The notes: a model not told the origin generated them from the sequence alone. A DNA stretch of 64,000 nt from Kingdonia uniflora (GCA_014058105.1 JACGCM010000155.1:372001-436000), one strand, 5' to 3'; shown: positions 33,707 through 46,029, counted from the stretch's first letter. Program-made: numbers and translations.

Positions 33707-36700
33707 ATGTCTGATGATGAAATTTATGAGATATTTTACCTAGTAATTGAGTATGGTGGGGAGTGGGATGAACCATCTCAGAGTGGGTACGAAGTGAGTC
33801 AATACAAGGGTGGTAGTTATTTTGCCTTAACTGTGCCTATAAACATTACTTTTGTGGAACTGTTGGGGTTAATTGCTTCAAGGATAGATGATGAGCATGG
33901 TTCAAATAATAATATTCTTGTGGGAGAGGATGTGATTGGGTTATTATTTAGTGTATACGGTGTTTTGCATGTCATTAGTAATGATTTAGAAGTTAAGTTG
34001 ATGTTTAGGCATATTGAGGAAGACTCAATTCATGGGTATTATATATTTTTTATAGAAACAGAGGAAACACCTCAAATAGTGCCAATCCCTGTTGAAGAAT
34101 CACCATTACGGTTAGGATATGATAAACCAAAAATCAAGAAAAAAAGTTTACCAGATGTTTAGAGAAGACAAGTAAACCATTAAAAATACCTACTTCTAAG
34201 ACTTTTAATCCAGAATCCTTAAAGAAAAAAACAAAAGCCAAACCACAAAAACCTGAGGTAAAGAAGGTTAAGGCTGATTACCTTTCTGAGGAAGAGCTTG
34301 ATGATTTAACCAAAGACTATGGCAGTGAAGAAGAATTTGAAATTAAGAAGGAGGATGTTGATAATGTTGATGAGGAAGTTGCAAGATGGACAATAGAGGA
34401 GCTTATGAGGTAGTTTGAGAACAATGAGTTTTAAGACTTAACTAAGGACCAATTCTTTAATAATGTGGATGCTGAAGAAGACTATCATAGTAACCATACA
34501 TCACAGGATGATGATGATGTTCCTACAATGGATCATATAGAAGATCATGAAAGTTTTGCTGATAATAGAGATTTTTTCATGGCTTCTTCAAACTTGTATG
34601 AGAAAGAAGATCATGGAGATGAGGAACCCTTTCTGCCACATCAAGCACCAGAGTCTATGTTGACAATTGGGATGTAGTGGCCAAATATATATGAGTGTAG
34701 GTCATTTATGAGGAATTTTGCAATTACTCAGTGATTCACATTTAGACAGAAGAAGAATGAAAGTAAGAGGATTAGATATGCGTGTAAAGAGAGATCAAGT
34801 TGTCCTTGGTGGGTGTTCATAACAAGGTTAAATGATGGCCACACCATGATACTTCAAAATGGTTATTTTATACATGAGTGGAGTGGTAAGAATGGCACAT
34901 TGAACAGAAATGCAAATATTATTTGGGTTGCAAAGGAGATTGAGAATCTAATCAGAGTTGCAAGTATAACAAAGCCAATGCAGATATTTGATATTGTGTA
35001 TAGAAGATTTGGAGTAAGAGTTTCATATTACACTGCATGGAATACAAGGAACATGGTGATGGAGAAGATAGTGGGGTCATATGATAAATGTTATGCTTTA
35101 TATCTAGAGCTATGTGTTAAGATTCCAAAATTAAACCCTAGTAGTATTGCTACTTGTAGTAGGGAAGATGGTAATCTTAAGTTTATAGACATGCGTATTA
35201 GTTTTAAGGTAACTTTAGATGGGTTCACCAAGGGTTGTAGGCCAATTCTTGGTCTAGACGAATGTTTCTTGAAATGCAAGTATGGAGGCCAATGTTTGAG
35301 CATCATATCTCTTGATGCAAACAATGGTCTTTTCCCTATAGCAGTGCTTATTTGTAGAAGTGAGTGTCAAGCTATATGGATGAAGTTCTTAACTTTGGTA
35401 CAAGGCCAACTCACCTTGCACCCATCTAAATTGACATTCATATCTGATAGACAAAAGGGTCTCGTTAAGGCAGTTTTACAAGTGTTCCCTCATTCCAATC
35501 ATAGATTTTGCTTAAGGCACATGTACAAAATGTTCAAGCAACTGTACAGAGGTACTTATTTGATGACATCGACTTGGAATGTATCAAAGGCATACAAAAA
35601 AACTGTAATGAAAGAAAATTTGGACAAGTTGGGAGTTGCAGAACCTGATGCAAAGACATGGTTGGAAAGGGAGCCATATGAATCTTGGTGTAGGTCTTAC
35701 TTTGATGCTTCTACAAAGTGTGAGCATGTGACCAATAATTTCTCAAAATCATTTTATAATTGGATTGCTAAGAGTAGAGATAAGCCTTTAAACAAGATGG
35801 TAGAAAGTCTGAATTTGATGCAGATGACACTTATGTATGAAAGGAAATTGAAGGCAAGAGAGTGAGATCATAATGGATTGGTACCTAGAGCAATGAAGAT
35901 GATTAAATTGTTGAAAACATACAGTCATCACTATAGGTTAGAGGGATTTAAAAAGGATCAGTGGCTGGTCCTTAATGATAGTGGCACAAGGTAGATATTG
36001 AACTTGGAAGAACACACATGCACTTACAATGTTTGGTAGATCACTGGATTGCCTTGTGTACATGTAGTGAAAGTGATTGATCAACTGAAATATGAGTGGG
36101 TTGGGTAAGTGCTATTTTTTTAATTAATATGCCATAATTGTAATTTCATTATGTCTTTTTACAACTTTATCATGGCCTATGTACATATATTGTAGTCATT
36201 ACCATAGGGTGGCAACCTATGTAGTAACATACAACCAAGCTGTAAATCCAATTGCAGACTCATCAGAGTGGGGAGAAGTATGTTACTTTTGCCCTTAGAT
36301 TACCGATTTATTGATTTCTCTTGATTTTCTTAGTATACATTTACTCTTATGAAACAACCTACAAGAGATATCAAACCACCACCATTGTTAAGACCAGTAG
36401 GGAGACCTAGAACACTAAGGAGAAGAGAGGCAGATGAGGTCAATGGTATGGTGAAACAACCAAGAAGATGCAGCAAGTGCCAAACATTTAGGCACAACAA
36501 CAAAACTTGTAAAGGTCAACCTGCAGAAAAGCCAACCATGGGGAGAGGAGGAGGAAATGCATACAAAATAAACACTGAATTTAGGACACCTTTAATAAGG
36601 GAGAGAGGGAGAGGGAGAGCAGAAGAACCATCATAGCCACCTCAACCTTCAATTCTTATTTCAACTCAACCATCACAACAATCATCACAACAATCTCAGC

Positions 36701-36942
36701 CATCACAACAATCATCACAACAATCTCAACCATCACAGTCATTTTAACCATCTCATTGAACTGGTCAACATTTTTGAGCACCTAGGCAAAAAGATTCTAA
36801 TGCTAGTGGAAAACATGGTGGATATAGAGCCACTCAGACATCCAGAGAGTTAGCATATTGGTCTGGCGCTTCAGGGCAAGGAGATCCATCTAATAGAGTG
36901 GCTAGCAAAGCTGCACCAGTTAGGCCCCCTTGGAGAATTTAA
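33707..36942 (+). pseudogene. MULE transposase (MuDR type), inactivated
   Basis: ATG 33707. N-terminal block to 34162, acidic block (34465-34677), then the catalytic block 34813-35865 with LGLDECFLK (first Asp), ISDRQKGL (second Asp) and FCLRHMYK. A SWIM-type finger remnant (TCTYNVW, then GLPCVHVVKV) lies at 36015-36075. Introns are visible at about 36106-36195 (GTAAGT to TTGTAG) and 36279-36334 (GTATGT to CTTAG). A zinc knuckle CSKCQTFRHNNKTC follows (36460-36515), then a Ser/Gln tail ending at 36942. In-frame stops after 34162, near 34412, 34433, 34675, 34732 and 35863 and later kill it. Would act in the nucleus on the element ends. Confidence 0.85.
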
Positions 36943-37068
36943 TAATTGGGTTGTAAGATAATTTGAGTTTAACAATGGTGATGTTTAACCGTTATTTGTA
37001 AGACAATTTGCTATGTGCTTTCTTGTTTAAATATAACATTTCAGATGTTTAACTATCATTTTATATCA

Positions 37069-37750
37069 TTACATTTTCTCCTTCTTCTCCACTGTCACTT
37101 TTGTAGCAAATTTAGTTACAAATTCATGTAATGAAATTTCTACTGTCATTTTCACATTCTTTACAGATTGTTCTCTTATTACATCTGTTAACCAAATAAA
37201 ATTGTTACAGATTAGATCTTCACATTTCAGAAACTTCTGCCCAAATGACTGTTGCGTTTTAGAAGTAAACATTTTCATAAGGTGATTGTACCCATGTGCA
37301 GTGCAGGGAAATCTAACCCAAGGATAGTCTCTCACCCAATGGTTACTTTGACCACACCCAAAACAACCATTTAAACTTGATAAACCTTCTTCTGCTCCCT
37401 TGGCTTGATTAACAACATCTGATAACCATTGAAATGATCCACAAATTGAGTGTTGACACTTTAAGAACTTCCTTTCATAGTTATTTTCAGTAAGAGATAT
37501 CATAAGCTTCATGATGCCATTGCACGTAGCTTTCTTGCATTTTGTGTAAGCCCAAAGACATTTTGATGTAATGTGACCCTCAAAATTGTACATTTGACAA
37601 GCAACCTGTAAGAAATTCACCAATGTTTCAATTTAAGTTTTTAGACCCCCTGTGTCTTAAATAATTAGCTTTTAGACCCTATTTTGAGTAGATGCAAAAA
37701 AAACTTCTGACCTTAGATTGCGTGCCAACTTTATGTTTTCCACCACCCAT
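37069..37750 (-). CDS. GRF/CCHC zinc-finger protein encoded in the MULE
   Basis: Two exons: 37750-37712 (MGGGKHKVGTQSK, ending AAG/GTCAGA) and 37605-37069 after TTACAG, both phase 0, giving 191 residues. The protein has two similar halves. Each begins with a zinc-knuckle-like patch (CQMYNFEGHITSKC; CFGCGQSNHWVRDY) and continues into a GRF-type finger ending in RKFLKCQHSICGSFQW or QKFLKCEDLICNNFIW. One Cys in each knuckle is Tyr. GRF fingers bind single-stranded nucleic acid in other proteins. The gene faces the transposase and shares the element's right end. The frame is intact, unlike the transposase. The role in the element is unknown. Confidence 0.65.
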
Positions 37751-37988
37751 TTTGAGTTATGAAAATGAAGTTACTTCCAAAAGAAGAAGAGGAAGTAGTT
37801 AATATGAGAGAGGAGAGGAAGATGAAGTTCTGGGTTGGTTTTATAGCCGTAACTCGGGTTACAACGGTCGGATTTATCATAGCTTACGTGGATCTGGTTT
37901 AACAGCGTGGCATTAAGATTATATCATTCGTGGCAGAGCTAGGGGTATTTATGGTACTTCATATTATTTTTATCTCGAAGAGTGATTT

Positions 37989-38080
37989 CCAGGGTGTTTT
38001 AGGGTCTAAAAGCTAAAAATGGCAATCATAGGTAGTTAACGCAATTCGTGGTCATTATGTTGGGTCTAAAAGCTAATTAA
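37989..38080 (-). repeat. MULE right terminal inverted repeat
   Basis: Reverse complement of the left repeat, ending ctaaaagctaattaa. Another copy of the core (attagcttttagaccc, about 37660-37680) sits in the intron of the zinc-finger gene. Confidence 0.85.
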
Positions 38081-38294
38081 CTCTTTATTTTATTAACTTC
38101 AAATTCAACAACCAAATAAAATAGTGAACCTAGCATCCCTTAACCAAATAAAATAGTAAACCTAACATCTCTTTGATAGAACACAAAGAGGTGAAAGCCC
38201 TAATTAAGAATAATCTTGAAGCTGTGAAAATGTCTTCTTTTTTTAATGATCAAGCCAAATTAAGCAGCATTCTTTCACTTCTTTTTTTAATGAT

Positions 38295-38457
38295 TAAAGA
38301 GATATTTATGACTCTGCCACTACTAAAATTGATGCTCTTAAATCTTTGTCTTTCTTCTTTGATGTAGTGGATGGTATTTGGCAAGCTAGAAATAACTGTC
38401 TTTCAAGGAATCAAACCTTGATAGTTTTTCTCTCTTACAACAAGCAGCTGCTACTTG
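38295..38457 (+). mobile_element. LINE tail copy 2, left part (split by Gypsy insertion)
   Basis: Matches 23095-23280 (GIWQARN coding remnant), ending agcagctgctacttg at the Gypsy element. The remainder resumes at 53453. The sequence 38081-38294 between the MULE and this tail holds nothing I recognise. Confidence 0.75.
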
Positions 38458-39222
38458 TGTAATAGCCTATTTTCGTATTGCACAAAGATAACGCTTTACA
38501 CCTTCGAAATCTAGAGTGTTTAGTTATGAATAAGAAACAAACAACACTAGATTTAGTGTGGAAAACCCTTGAATGGGGTAAAAACCACGACCTCTCCTGA
38601 GGATTTTAGAAAGAGAGAGATGTATATTTAGACTGCTAGCTATTACAGAGAAGGAGAGCGATATAGAAAAGATCTCTTAGAAGTTCTCAGAGCAGCCTCT
38701 ATATTTCGTAGCTATCTAGTCTTATTTATAGGTCTTATAATACGACCGTTGGTTACATTGATGAGGAACGTTACAATATCGGGTTTTGATGAGTCTTCAT
38801 GGTGAACTTTTGTAACGTCTTGATACTTGTTGATCTGTAATGGATCTATTAACATTCTTTAGTTATAGCTTCAGACCGTTGGAAAGATACGATCTCCTGT
38901 GATGCTCATGTGCATAAGATCTGTTGACAAGTAGAGGAGTATCTTCTGTAGCGCAAAGTCACAGGATGCTTTGATATCTCCAAACTATTGATAAAGATGC
39001 GATCTCAAATAGTATTCGCGTGTATTCAAACTATTGATAGATATCTGAGTATTTTTTGCAGTGCGATGTTAATGGATGCTTTGTCATCCCCGTGCTGTAG
39101 ATTAGGAAGTCTATATTACGCTCTCCTTTCTTTTAGTCATTGATTGATTATCAGTATGTTTACTCGAGTTATGTGAGTTCGAATATCGGACTCAGTACGG
39201 GGATTAGAAATAAGCCCTCACA
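38458..39222 (-). repeat. LTR of the Tat element (3' LTR in element orientation)
   Basis: 765 bp, TGTAATAGCC...CCCTCACA on the + strand. A TATAAATA-type box on the - strand lies at 38722-38730. It differs from the other LTR at 5 of the first 61 bases, so insertion is not recent. Confidence 0.9.
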
Positions 39223-39582
39223 ACTGCCCCCTCTCAACTAATAGCAGGAGAAACGTGTGCTGCGAGTGGTGTTGGTTGAGAAGTTCAGTCGTCTAAATTG
39301 AATGCTGTATTGATGGCCTCCATTTTATCTTGGAAGAATAGTATTTTCAACTTTTGGGGTTCCCAAAAATTCCTCTTGAGATCTGTACTTGTGATGAATA
39401 ACTTATTGGAAGTTGTAGAGTGCATTAAATGCTGCTGGTATAAAATATGGTAAATAGTTGCTATCACCGTTCACCCTGGTTAACCTTGTCAATCATTTAG
39501 GTTGGGTTGAGTAGTAGTGATGGTAGCAACTCGACGCCAAACATATGAAGTTTGAGTTCAGACAAAAATGACAAGTCTGTAA
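39223..39582. other. Tat element spacer next to LTR
   Basis: No coding evidence on either strand apart from short chance ORFs. The polypurine tract of the element should lie here next to 39222 on the - strand; the adjacent ttgagagggggcagt (reverse complement of 39223-39237) fits one. Confidence 0.45.
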
Positions 39583-39849
39583 TCTCGCTATTTTGGCACC
39601 CAAAGCCTTTCTCTGCCGACTCCAATCCCTGTTCCTCCAACTTTCCATGAGATATCATGGGAAGAAGTAGAGGAGGCAGAGTATGATTTTTATCAACTGT
39701 GGCGATTCTATGATGCGGTTTTGTTTGCTACTTACCGTCGGTCCTATCTGCGGATGCTTGCAGAAGATGCGGTGTTGGCGGAAGACGAGAAGGCGGGGAA
39801 GTTGTCTGAGAAGTACCATCGATACCCTGCAAAAGATTGGGTATTGTAA
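39583..39849 (+). CDS. Open antisense segment in the Tat element, 88 codons, no ATG
   Basis: Between TAA at 39580 and TAA at 39847 the + strand frame is open and has a protein-like composition: a Pro-rich start (TPIPVPPTFHEISWEE) then an amphipathic, aromatic and charged segment (DFYQLWRFYDAVLFATYRRS; LAEDAVLAEDEKAGKL). It lacks an early ATG, so it may be an exon or a decayed ORF. It points the same way as the antisense genes downstream. No family recognised. Confidence 0.35.
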   Translation, partial: SRYFGTQSLSLPTPIPVPPTFHEISWEEVEEAEYDFYQLWRFYDAVLFATYRRSYLRMLAEDAVLAEDEKAGKLSEKYHRYPAKDWVL

Positions 39850-40962
39850 TGGTGGAGGAGGTCCTTCGCTGGAAGTGGAGGTGGGGGTTATGGAGGAGTG
39901 GTGGAATTAATTTTGTCCTCTGCTTCATTCCAATTCTCATCCATGGGCTTTGAATTTTTCTGCTGGGCCCTCCATTGTTTCTTTTTAAGTTTTGCACTGT
40001 CATCAGCAACGTAGGCTATTTTTGTAAAAGACAAAATTATCAGTAGAACTTATAATCTTTATCTCCGAACTGGTTGAAGTGTTCGTTCTTGTAACTTGTT
40101 TTCCTTGAATAATAAATTCGAACTTCATTATCTTGTTTTGTAAGTGTTTTAAGCTACTTTTAGAATTTTTGTAAGACACCATTGAACAAATATCGAACTA
40201 GTCACTGATGACATAAGTCAAAAATATGTAGGTCGTAGTGTTGGTATATCCAAACTGTGTAGGTTGCTCTTATATATGTATGACCTTATTGAGATATAGT
40301 GTTGTTATGTCTGTGGAGATGCAAGGTCGTGATTCCTTTCATGCCATGAGTTATTTTGAGCCATGTCGTTGTTAACTTAAATACTTGTTATCATCAATGG
40401 AACTTGGTCGGATTCTTTGAACACGCGTTGGATAAACTTTCTAAAGAGGATGTGAGAGCTGTTGATATTAAAACCATTCCACGTGGTGAAGAGAGTTATC
40501 CGTTCTGTCATTATATGTAAGGTCAGATGATTAATCAGAATAAATTGATTTGCTTGTATTGAGGTCGGCTTATCATTGCTTTCTGTATCTATGATAATTT
40601 TTGACTGATATGGAACTGAAGCAGGATTTGCCACTGATTTTTTGTGTCTATCAAGCCGGCATTGTGGTACGTGACAGCTGTAATAGTTGTACTTAGGTTT
40701 TTGAACTGGAACCATGTTATAAAAAAGTGTAGCAGGATCGTGCAGCCGTAGAAGGTTGTTGCTGTAAGTAATCGTGCTGTAAGATCGGTATAAATCTTCT
40801 TAGGCAGTGAGTCCGTAATAATGGCGGAGGAGAGGGACAAACGTGATAACAGAACATGTTACACCAAAAACCATTATGAGGGCAAATAAAATGACGTGCC
40901 TGTTAGGAGAGATGACGTGGACACGTGTCCCGAAAAGCCGTCGTTTAAGAAACCGTGGGGTA
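39850..40962. other. Tat element non-coding region before the antisense genes
   Basis: No ORF that looks coding. An aataataaattcg (about 40106) could be a poly(A) signal for the short open segment above. Upstream sequence of the antisense promoter includes gacgtggacacgtgtcccg (about 40914-40932), which contains an ACGTG core. Confidence 0.35.
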
Positions 40963-40970
40963 ATATAAAA
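40963..40970 (+). promoter_or_regulatory. TATA box of the antisense genes in the Tat element
   Basis: atataaaa in ggggtaatataaaaactt, followed by a CT-rich initiator and a leader with a clean 5'-UTR intron (41161-41331: CAG/GTTAGT to GGTAG) that ends exactly at the ATG at 41332. This argues that the + strand gene has, or had, its own promoter independent of the LTR. Confidence 0.55.
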
Positions 40971-41331
40971 ACTTTTCTTCCCTCTTCTCTGAAACTATAA
41001 TCAGTTGCAGACAGAGGCAGAAGCATTTCTAGAGAGAGAAAATCTTTGAATTTTGAACGCAGTCCTCCAGTGTTGTGTGATCTTACTAAGAAGGACAAAG
41101 TTTTATCGTCTGAGGCCCGAACGGTGACCGGAGTTGACGACTGTTGCTCTTCAAGTACAGGTTAGTGTCTCTGCTTCCATATTTTCTTCCGTTGTATTAG
41201 TTTCTTGGAAAACTAGTAGGTTGTGTTTGTGAACTGTTTGGGTAGATTAATAATGTGTTGGGTACGGTTGAGGGAGGAGGCCTATTTTATTAATAAAATC
41301 TCTGAATTGATTTTCCCTTTATGTGTGGTAG

Positions 41332-43247
41332 ATGCGCTCAAAAAACCCGAAACCCTGTAGTAAATTTTTTGTCTCTGCCAGTAGTGAGGAATCATCATCG
41401 TCTGATAGGACTCTGGATGATTATGTGGTAATTGGTACTGTGACTGCTGACAATCCATCTGTGTCTTCTGGGAGGGATGCGGGATTACATGCTGGGGATG
41501 AAACTGGACAATTGTTTAAGTATCCCGATAATGTAGATGTAGCGAAGAAATTTTTACAGTATAAAAAGAGTTTAGACGGAGAATAGGGGGATTATGTGAT
41601 GAATGCAGGGTTGTGGTTTAGAACTCTGGTGAGACCGAGTGGTAATATAGAGCATTATCAGGTGCCTTCTCTGGATCGTTGGAAGAGAAGTATTGATATA
41701 GGAAATGATATAGATATCGTTTATTATAATAGAACTGGACCAGAGATTGTAGAGGAAGGATTTCTCTGTTATTTGAACCAGGTCGCATATGGGTTGAGTA
41801 TTCCCCTAACCTTTTTCCAAAATAGGGTAATGAATGCACTAAAGAGTTTCCCTGGTCAATTAAATGGTAACATCTTTGAGATGATGAGGGTCTGTGAAGT
41901 CCTTAATCAGAAGTGGAGATGGTGGTATTGCAAGACAATTCGTTACGGACGATATCTTGAAATACTATAAGTTTAAGTATGTGAAAGATCGGAAGAGGGG
42001 ATACTTGCTTAGTGATTCGGCGAGGCCGAAATTCTTTGATTTTGAGTCTTCTGGGAGGCCTTGGTGCGGCCATCTTGTGATGGTGAGGAGTAATTGTATG
42101 CAAGTGCCTGGGGAATCTGTGCTCGAGCTGATATATAAGAATTTTAACGAGAGCAGGTGTCTTCATTCTGCCTGCAGTTTCTCTCTTAACTTATTGCAAG
42201 CTGTTAACATAGTTTTGTTGCTATTTTGGCAGAGCCTAAACCAAAAATTGTTGCTGATACATCGAGTTTGTTCGACATCGTTAGTCGAGAAGGGAGCTAA
42301 CTGAATAAAGTTCTTAGAGAACTAGGAATTCGAAGAAAGAAGAGGCTTAACTCTGTAGTTGAAAAAGTATAACGAGCTCATCAAAAGCGAGCTATGGCTG
42401 TATCTGGCTCTGCTTATGCTGATGTTATGGAGATTCCTGCATGTGCTGTGGGTACTTTGAGCTCCTTAGTTCGACGACCAAGAGTGAAAAAGACGGTGCC
42501 GCCTTCTGAGCCAATAACTCCTGTGCAGCTACCGCCGGTGGGAACTAAGGGGGTGGTTACTGATGTGAATATGGCTCCTCCTCTGAAGATGCAAAAAAAA
42601 GAATCTGAGAAAGATATCCGAGCTTTTTCGAAGGGTGTCAACCTCGAAGCTGTGGAGCAGGAGGCGTTGGACTTGGCTACGCGTGATCCCATCCGCCTAG
42701 ATACTCAAATTCGATCCAGCATCTCTCAGGTATGCAATGTGTTATTTGATTAAATCTTTTTTGGTAATGATCCGATCTTGAATACTATTTCGCTGCATTT
42801 GTGGTACAGATTTCTGTTGCTTGGAAGTCGGCCGCGGAGGTATTGAAGCTGGCTGCTGCGAATTGTGCCGAACTTATTCGGCAACATGATACAGAGAAAG
42901 CTACTCTGTAAGAATAGTTCGAGCAGGAGAAAGTACTGCAGAGGGAGCAGTTCGAGAAGGAGAAGGTGTTGCAGAGGGAGCAGTTTGAGAAAGAAGTTGC
43001 CGCTACAAAGCAAGAGGTTGAAGATGAGGTAAAGAAAGCTGTTAATATTGCGGTGGCTTCCCAAAATAAGCTGATTCAAGCCTTCTATGTCTTAGGTTTG
43101 AGCAAAGAGGATGTCGACCTTGCTCTTGCAGGGAAGTATGGCGAGATCGTCTTCCCAGGGGATGATGCTTCTCAAGTGGATGAGCAAACCCCGGCTCTTC
43201 CAGTAGATGATGATCCGACCAAGGAGGTAGTAGGATCTAAATCTTGA
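41332..43247 (+). pseudogene. Antisense gene 1 of the Tat element (putative gypsy-type transposon domain, coiled coil)
   Basis: ATG 41332. Exon 1 is acidic/Ser-rich, interrupted by one in-frame TAG (41584). It continues through NAGLWFR, FLCYLNQVAYGLSIPLTFF and GQLNGNIFEMMRVCEVLN, a layout I recognise from the plant 'putative gypsy type transposon' domain. A one-base frame change near 41915 leads to KYYKFKYVKDRKRGYLLSDS. Introns are likely at about 42158-42232 (GTGTCT to TTGGCAG) and 42730-42810 (GTATGC to GTACAG). The last part has tandem QREQFEKEK-type repeats (coiled coil) and ends at 43247. Stops near 42299, 42370 and 42910 mark decay. Such antisense ORFs are known from Tat elements; their function is unknown. 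Confidence 0.6.
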
Positions 43248-43384
43248 TTCTGTAGTTGTAGCATAGATCTTGAGACTTAGTCGAACTTTGTCCTTTGTAT
43301 TTATGGTAGAACTGTTTTGGACGAGGTTTTGAAATTTATATGATTGTTGTTCATATATGTTGTTTTGATGTGAATGCATGATTT

Positions 43385-45829
43385 GTATGTAAGAGGTAGT
43401 TCATTTGAGGGGGAAAGTGATCGAGTTGGAGAAGGCCTTGAGTCGAGCAAGGGATTCTATCAATCGTACTCAACAGGTACACAATAAACTTGAATACGAG
43501 AGACGCCTTCATAAGTCGAATTTTGATAAAACCTTTAAGGAGTTATTCGAACTTCAATGTAGATATGGGAAGGTAAAAAATTGAGAGGGATGAGGTTTTG
43601 CGAAAAGAGACTGATAGGTTCATTTTACTCCAAAAATCCCTTAAGGATAAACGATTCGTAGATGAGAGCGATAAGTTAGATTTTCAAAGGTCATTATTGT
43701 CTTTGACACTGTATTTTAAGGCCAAAGTTGATAGTGAACAGGGTTTGAAGGAGGCCTATTTAGAACTGTTGACCAAGAGAGACATAGTGTCGGGCCCAGC
43801 TCAGGTGAAATTCTTAGTGCAAGAAGCACGCAACTGCCATAGTAGAGAGGCACAAAGATGCTTAGCTCGGGCTAGAGTATCCATCTTATAGAGCAGTATA
43901 GGTTCATTGCCTGATGAGCTTGACTTTTGTAGGGGTAAAGGGCAATGAGGATTCTTTTCTTCAATATAAAAAAGGATGATAGAAAGATCCACGCGCAATT
44001 AGAAATCAATCTGAGGCATACTTGTGATGAATTGGAGCGATGCAAGGGTCATAATGCATGTCTGGAGACGGAAAAGGTGGAGTGTCCTAGGCTGTTGCAG
44101 AACTCCGAGAAGAGAGTGACATTGTTAAAAGCGTGTTTACTAGATACGCAGCAATGTCTGCAAGTATCCCAATCATGCTTGAAGAAGAAAATTATGCCAA
44201 AGCGGGGGAAACGTGATTACGATACGGGCCACGAACGTTAGATGACCGATATGAACGCATTTTATGGGGCTGAGCTCGAGAGAGTAAAAAATGAATTTAG
44301 ACGTTACATCTTGAGCTGTAGTAAAGATATGGAAGTAGAGAATGATATGGTTTAAAATATGTGGTTTGCAAAAAGGGATGAGGGTGGGGGAGCTTCAACC
44401 TCAAATCCACGAGCTGAAGGGCCTGAGGAGGTAGAGGTCGAAGATCTGCTGCCTCACACGCGGCATAAGACCCGTCCGCAAGAGGTCGTAATCTTTAATG
44501 AACCTTTGCAAGTAGATGCTAGTAGTAGTAGGGTGCGATTACAAGCCAACTAAATTATGGCATTTGGTTGTATGTTGCATTCGTGTATCATAGCTTGATG
44601 TTGTAACAAATGCTGTAGAATGATATGTCTTGTAGGAATAAATATCTGTTGATATATATATTGTCTCTTGTGACCGGCTATTCTAGGTTGAAGACAAAAA
44701 AAATAACAACGTGGTTGCCTTATCCTCGTTAAATAAGAAATTGTCTGCCAAGTTGCAGCAATGTTCGTTGGCGGCTGAAAGAAAGACTTTGTTGAATTCA
44801 AAGCTGGAATCGGAGATGCTGGAGCTGCAGAGTCGGCTAAATGTTGTGACTGTAGAGTTGTCATGTAAGGATGCCAAGATATTGACTGCTAATAACGTAA
44901 CAAATTCGAACAGTGGCAAGAATCTCTGAAGAAGAAAAAGTTGGAGACCATGGCTGCGAATCAACAAGTGCTAGATCTGTTAAGTACGATAAAAAGTAGA
45001 AGAATGATCTGCTGTATCATCAGTCGGTGATAGCAAATAATACGGATCTCTTAAAGAAACAAGATTATGAAATCCGTTATATGCGCGAGCGCCTGAAGAA
45101 GCTGAACTACGACTTGCGTGAGGCTCGAGATTCATGTCAGAGAAAAAAGGATCGTGCCAAAACTCACGAGGAGGCATGTTCCAAGAGAGATCGAGACCTT
45201 AATGAGGCCATCAATAAGTGTAATTCGCGGATCGCTGCTCTTGATCGGAACAAGCAAGCTTTGCTACAAGAGTATATTCAAGGTAATAAATTTTTCGAGG
45301 AACTCCATGCGAGGTATAAAGAGTCGCAGAGGATGATGGACGCAGCTGAAGCCGAGATCAATTATTCGAGGGAGGTAGATAACAAGTTCCACCGTCTGAA
45401 GCAGGAGATGGAGTGCAGTGTGCAGATAACGAAGCAATATAGAGGCTCGTTGCTGCAGGAGAAAAAATCTCTAGAAGCTCAATGTAAAGATCTTGACGAC
45501 GAACTAAACAAGGTGAAAGCCGAATTTTATGAACCTGCGTTGTTGACTGCAGAAAATGTTACGTTTTGTGCTATGGCTATGTTGCATGTTGATGTAGAGA
45601 AATTTCGAACCGAGCGTGACTCGATCTTGGCTGTTACAACTGAATATGTCGCAGAATTTGACTTGCAGCTAGCACAGTTATCCTATATAGATAATTTAAT
45701 GCTGAGAGTTATAATATTGTTGAATGCACCTTCTACTGTAGTGGATGCGGCTATTCCTTCCCCTTCCTTACTTTCATTTAGGCCTGGGGAGAGTTCGAAT
45801 GTTGATTGCCCAAAACGTGAGCAGTAGTT
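43385..45829 (+). pseudogene. Antisense gene 2 of the Tat element (long coiled-coil protein)
   Basis: Consecutive + strand blocks (43390-43580, 43598-43891, 43945-44241, 44359-44553, 44711-44929, 45027-45827) are all charged and heptad-like. The last and longest (266 aa) is almost entirely coiled coil with LRERLKKL-, LKQEMECSV- and EAQCKDLDDEL-type heptads. Frame changes or introns separate the blocks. It could be the 3' continuation of gene 1 or a second gene. It ends about 200 bases before the 146-bp repeat array. It has no nucleic-acid-binding or catalytic motif. Confidence 0.5.
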
Positions 45830-46029
45830 TCATTTGTAATGAGACAAAATGTAAGTATGTCTTTGCTGTGAAAAAATATCAAATGTTGTTGTTATCTTTA
45901 TGTATAATCGAATTTGGTAATCCAAGAAACGATCATATAGAGATTTAGTGATGTGGTATTGTAAGTTAGTTTGAACTGTATAACTTGTATAAGTCAATTT
46001 GAACAAATCAATAAAGACCGTAATGAGAT

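Larger units (their letters stand above)
32554..38080 (+). mobile_element. MULE (Mutator-like) transposon, 5.5 kb, three genes
   Basis: Bounded by 92-bp terminal inverted repeats that start TTAATTAGCTTTTAG on both sides. Contents: a - strand acidic gene (33030-33287), a + strand transposase (33707-36942) with stops, and a - strand GRF/CCHC gene (37069-37750) facing the transposase. Flanking 9-mers (atttattgc and ctctttatt) do not match convincingly, so the target duplication is eroded or the ends are slightly misplaced. Confidence 0.85.
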
